Shown here piece by piece: positions 6,064 through 8,578 of a stretch of 8,578 nucleotides of DNA. The notes below the pieces were generated by a model that saw only the letters and a program-made list of their open reading frames with translations, searched no databases and was not told the DNA's origin. How positions within the stretch are numbered: the stretch's first letter is position 1; the number at the start of each line of letters is the position of its first letter. This DNA comes from Tannerellaceae bacterium. GTDB taxonomy: Bacteria > Bacteroidota > Bacteroidia > Bacteroidales > Tannerellaceae. Both the position numbers and the translations under genes were made by a program. The DNA is taken from positions 1 through 8,578 of the forward strand of contig JAISCM010000086.1 of the NCBI GenBank assembly GCA_031265595.1. The letters are read 5' to 3'.

Positions 6064-8325
6064 ATGAGCAATGCAGCAGAACAAGAACAAATGAAGCTCG
6101 ACGAGCAAATGATTCAGAAAGAATTCGAAGCCCTGTTAGACGATTACATCCACTCGAATCACCGGCGTAAAATAGAAAAGATAACAAAAGCTTTCCTCTT
6201 TGCGAAGCAAGCGCATGCCAGCGCAAGGCGTCGTTCGGGAGAACCTTACATTATGCATCCCCTGGCCGTTGCCCGTATTGTGTGCAGCGAGATGGGACTG
6301 GGCTCTACGTCTATCTGCTCGGCCCTGCTACATGATATAGTAGAAGACACCGAGTATACGGTGGACGATATAAAGAATATGTTTGGCGAAAAAATCGCCC
6401 AGATCGTAGACGGGCTTACCAAAATATCAGGAGGTAAGTTTGGCGAGCAGGCGTCGGCACAGGCAGAGAACTTCCGACGGCTTCTTCTTACGATGAATAG
6501 TGACATACGTGTTGTGCTGATCAAGATTGCCGACCGTTTGCATAATATGCGTACCCTGGGTTCTATGCTTCCGGCGAAGCAGTACAAAATAGCCGGCGAA
6601 ACGATCTATCTGTATGCTCCTCTGGCACATCGCCTGGGCCTGTTTTCCATAAAAACCGAACTGGAAGACCTTAGTTTTAAATATGAGCATCCGGAAGAGT
6701 ACGAATCGATACACCATAAATTAAAAGCTACGGAGGAAGAGCGCAATACGCTCTTTGAGCATTTTGCAGAGCCGGTACGCATTAAGTTAGATAAGATGGG
6801 GCTTGCCTACGAGATGCGCGCCCGCGTTAAATCCGCTTATTCTATATGGAATAAAATCCAAAGCAAAAGTATTACGTTCGAGGATGTGTATGATCTATTT
6901 GCCGTTCGCATCATCTTTGAACCGATGCCCGATATAGACGAGAAAAACCTCTGTTGGGATATTTATTCTGCTATTACAGATATATACCGCATTAAGCCGG
7001 ACAGGATACGGGACTGGGTAAGCCGCCCCAAAGCAAACGGATACCAGGCATTGCACCTTACCGTGATGGGCCCCGACGGGCAATGGATAGAAATACAGAT
7101 ACGCAGCCGGCGGATGGACGAAGTAGCGGAAAAGGGATTTGCCGCCCACTGGAAATATAAAGGAGACAAGATAGAAGAGGATACCGAATTGGGCAAATGG
7201 CTGCAAACGATCAAAGAGATATTAGACAGCCCCGACCCGAATGCGCTGGACTTTCTTGATACGATCAAGATGAATCTGTATACGTCTGAAATATTTATAT
7301 TCACGCCCAAAGGTGAGTTTAAGACGCTCCCGCAAGGGGCTACCGCCCTGGATTTTGCTTATGCGATCCATACCAGCGTAGGGAATATGTGCATTGGCGC
7401 GAAGGTAAACCACAAGCTGGCGCCGCTTAGCTATTGTTTGTCGAGCGGAGACCAGGTAGAAATACTTACCTCGCGCATGCAGACGCCACAAGCGGAATGG
7501 CTACATTTTGTAACTACGGCAAAGGCACGCACTAAAATACTGGGCATGCTCCGGAAGACCAAAAGAGAGGGGGCGAAGAAAGGAGAAGAAAAGGTGATCC
7601 AGGCTTTTAGAAAAGCCGAAATAGAACCGGATACAACAAGTATGGATAGGCTGGCCATCTTTTTCGGTTTCCCTAAACGGGAAGATTTTTTCTATTCCGT
7701 AGAAAACGGAAGCGTCGTATTGCCCGAAAACTTAAAGAAGCTACTCAAAGACAAAGACCAGGATAAATCTATGTGGAATCCACTGATAAAGGTGCTGACA
7801 ATGGGTTCTAAAAACAAAAAGAATAAAGAAGAAAAACCACAGGATACACCCCGAAAGCCCAAGATAGACAAGAGCAAACCCTACATATTATCCGAACAGG
7901 CTTACAAACATAATTATCTTGTAGCCACATGCTGCAAACCCATCCCCGGCGACGATGCGATCGGCTTTATCAACGACGATGGGGAGGTGGTGGTTCACAA
8001 GCGTTCGTGCCAGATGGCAACACGGCTGAAAAGCAGTTTTGGCGAGCGAATTGTTTCTACCGAATGGAGCAGCCATAAGAATACCTCTTTCGGCGCCACG
8101 CTCGAAGTACACGGCATTGATACGCTGGGCGTACTGAATACGATCACCCGAATCATATCCAATGACTTTAATGTAAACATACAACGCCTTCTGATTGAAG
8201 CAAAAGACGGCGTATTTGAAGGCAAGATAAAGCTACAGGTACATAATGTAGAAGATATTCAGCGCCTATGCCTGACCCTTTCCAAGATAAAGAACATCAA
8301 ATCCATTGGCCGTGTAGCCGATTAA
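6064..8325 (+). CDS. rel: Long RelA/SpoT homologue, (p)ppGpp synthetase/hydrolase
   Basis: Encodes 753 residues, full length for the family. It makes and probably degrades the alarmone (p)ppGpp, controlling the stringent response. The HD hydrolase domain (about 45-200) keeps its metal-site residues: H65 (YIMHP), H90-D91 (LLHD), E94-D95, D157 and N161 (KIADRLHNMRTL). The synthetase domain (about 255-365) has EDVYDLFAVRII with D277, RPKANGYQALH, the catalytic E343 in WIEIQIRS and AEKGFAAHWKYK. The loop equivalent to RXKD reads RIRD (314-317), closer to bifunctional Rel/SpoT than to the acidic EXDD of RelA. A TGS domain is at about 408-470, a Lys-rich linker at 583-605, the conserved-cysteine region ATCCKPIPGD to HKRSC at 621-649, and an ACT domain at 676-753. 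Hydrolase activity is therefore expected. It has its own promoter and converges on the DUF3127 gene. Confidence 0.97.
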   Translation: MSNAAEQEQMKLDEQMIQKEFEALLDDYIHSNHRRKIEKITKAFLFAKQAHASARRRSGEPYIMHPLAVARIVCSEMGLGSTSICSALLHDIVEDTEYTVDDIKNMFGEKIAQIVDGLTKISGGKFGEQASAQAENFRRLLLTMNSDIRVVLIKIADRLHNMRTLGSMLPAKQYKIAGETIYLYAPLAHRLGLFSIKTELEDLSFKYEHPEEYESIHHKLKATEEERNTLFEHFAEPVRIKLDKMGLAYEMRARVKSAYSIWNKIQSKSITFEDVYDLFAVRIIFEPMPDIDEKNLCWDIYSAITDIYRIKPDRIRDWVSRPKANGYQALHLTVMGPDGQWIEIQIRSRRMDEVAEKGFAAHWKYKGDKIEEDTELGKWLQTIKEILDSPDPNALDFLDTIKMNLYTSEIFIFTPKGEFKTLPQGATALDFAYAIHTSVGNMCIGAKVNHKLAPLSYCLSSGDQVEILTSRMQTPQAEWLHFVTTAKARTKILGMLRKTKREGAKKGEEKVIQAFRKAEIEPDTTSMDRLAIFFGFPKREDFFYSVENGSVVLPENLKKLLKDKDQDKSMWNPLIKVLTMGSKNKKNKEEKPQDTPRKPKIDKSKPYILSEQAYKHNYLVATCCKPIPGDDAIGFINDDGEVVVHKRSCQMATRLKSSFGERIVSTEWSSHKNTSFGATLEVHGIDTLGVLNTITRIISNDFNVNIQRLLIEAKDGVFEGKIKLQVHNVEDIQRLCLTLSKIKNIKSIGRVAD

Positions 8326-8329
8326 CGGA

Positions 8330-8578
8330 TCAGAAAGGCAAATCGTCTGTTGGGCTGGGGGGCGGAATATCCGGGGCAGAATAGGCCGGAGCGGCGGCAG
8401 GCGCAAAATTATCGGGCGTCATAGCCGCCGGAGCTTCTGTATTGGTGCGTTCTACTTTCCATGCGTTGATATTCGTAAACCAGCGCCCGTTGTATTCGCG
8501 GCTCTCTATATCAAAGTACACAGTTAAAACCTCCCCTGCCCGGATAGCTGTCTGTTCTATCTTGTCATTTCCGAATAT
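8330..8578 (-). CDS. DUF3127-type, OB-like protein with SSB-like acidic tip; 5'-truncated
   Basis: The minus-strand frame is open to the window edge, so only the last 82 residues are seen. The segment FGNDKIEQTAIRAGEVLTV followed by YFDIESREYNGRWFTNINAWKVER matches what I recall of DUF3127 proteins of Bacteroidetes, small proteins with an OB-fold-like core. A Pro/Ala-rich flexible tail of about 35 residues follows and ends in DDLPF, very like the DDDIPF tip of single-stranded DNA-binding protein. That tip binds DNA-repair and replication partners in SSB, so a nucleic-acid role is plausible, though unproven. A GTG within the frame at 8521 is not the start because the family sequence continues upstream. 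Its TGA ends 4 nt from the rel stop, with no terminator between. The family call is by memory of motifs. Confidence 0.82.
   Translation of the reverse strand: MFGNDKIEQTAIRAGEVLTVYFDIESREYNGRWFTNINAWKVERTNTEAPAAMTPDNFAPAAAPAYSAPDIPPPSPTDDLPF

Noticed and set aside
6246..8225. Several minus-strand open frames within rel
   Set aside because: They lie fully inside a strongly conserved RelA/SpoT gene and have no family features.

Overview
The window looks like chromosomal DNA from a Bacteroidota bacterium, most likely order Bacteroidales (a Parabacteroides- or Bacteroides-like gut lineage). Evidence: two start regions carry a clear Bacteroidetes-type promoter, TTTG - 21 nt - TAnnTTTG. Most genes lack a Shine-Dalgarno site. 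The last gene is a DUF3127-type protein, a family I know from Bacteroidetes. The recombinase is of a type common in this phylum. Genus-level placement is a guess.

Layout. (1) 1-273: 3' end of groL (GroEL), followed by a strong hairpin terminator that separates it from a convergent zupT-like ZIP metal transporter (335-1132, minus). (2) 1196-2671: three co-directional genes reading away from zupT. They encode an ECF-type sigma factor, a small single-pass membrane protein (candidate non-canonical anti-sigma factor) and a secreted, Spy/CpxP-like helical protein with five cysteines. This looks like an envelope-stress or metal-sensing module. (3) 2878-4161: enolase (eno) with its own promoter and a perfect-stem terminator. 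(4) 4262-4371: a non-coding stretch with an imperfect inverted repeat and a short direct repeat, directly before a complete tyrosine recombinase (4372-5337). (5) 5407-6003: an O6-alkylguanine-DNA alkyltransferase (ogt). (6) 6064-8325: a long RelA/SpoT homologue with hydrolase, synthetase, TGS, Cys-rich and ACT regions, with its own promoter and an unusually perfect AGGAGG ribosome site. (7) 8330-8578: 3' part of a DUF3127 gene on the minus strand, converging on rel with a 4-nt gap and ending in an SSB-like acidic tip.

Most of the window is housekeeping or stress response: chaperonin, glycolysis, DNA alkylation repair and (p)ppGpp control. No phage, CRISPR array, tRNA or rRNA is visible. The least explained parts are the sigma/membrane/Cys-rich triplet, the lone recombinase with the repeat structure before it, and the OB-like protein with a DDLPF tail. 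I do not see a demonstrably new multi-gene system; the candidates are given with modest scores.
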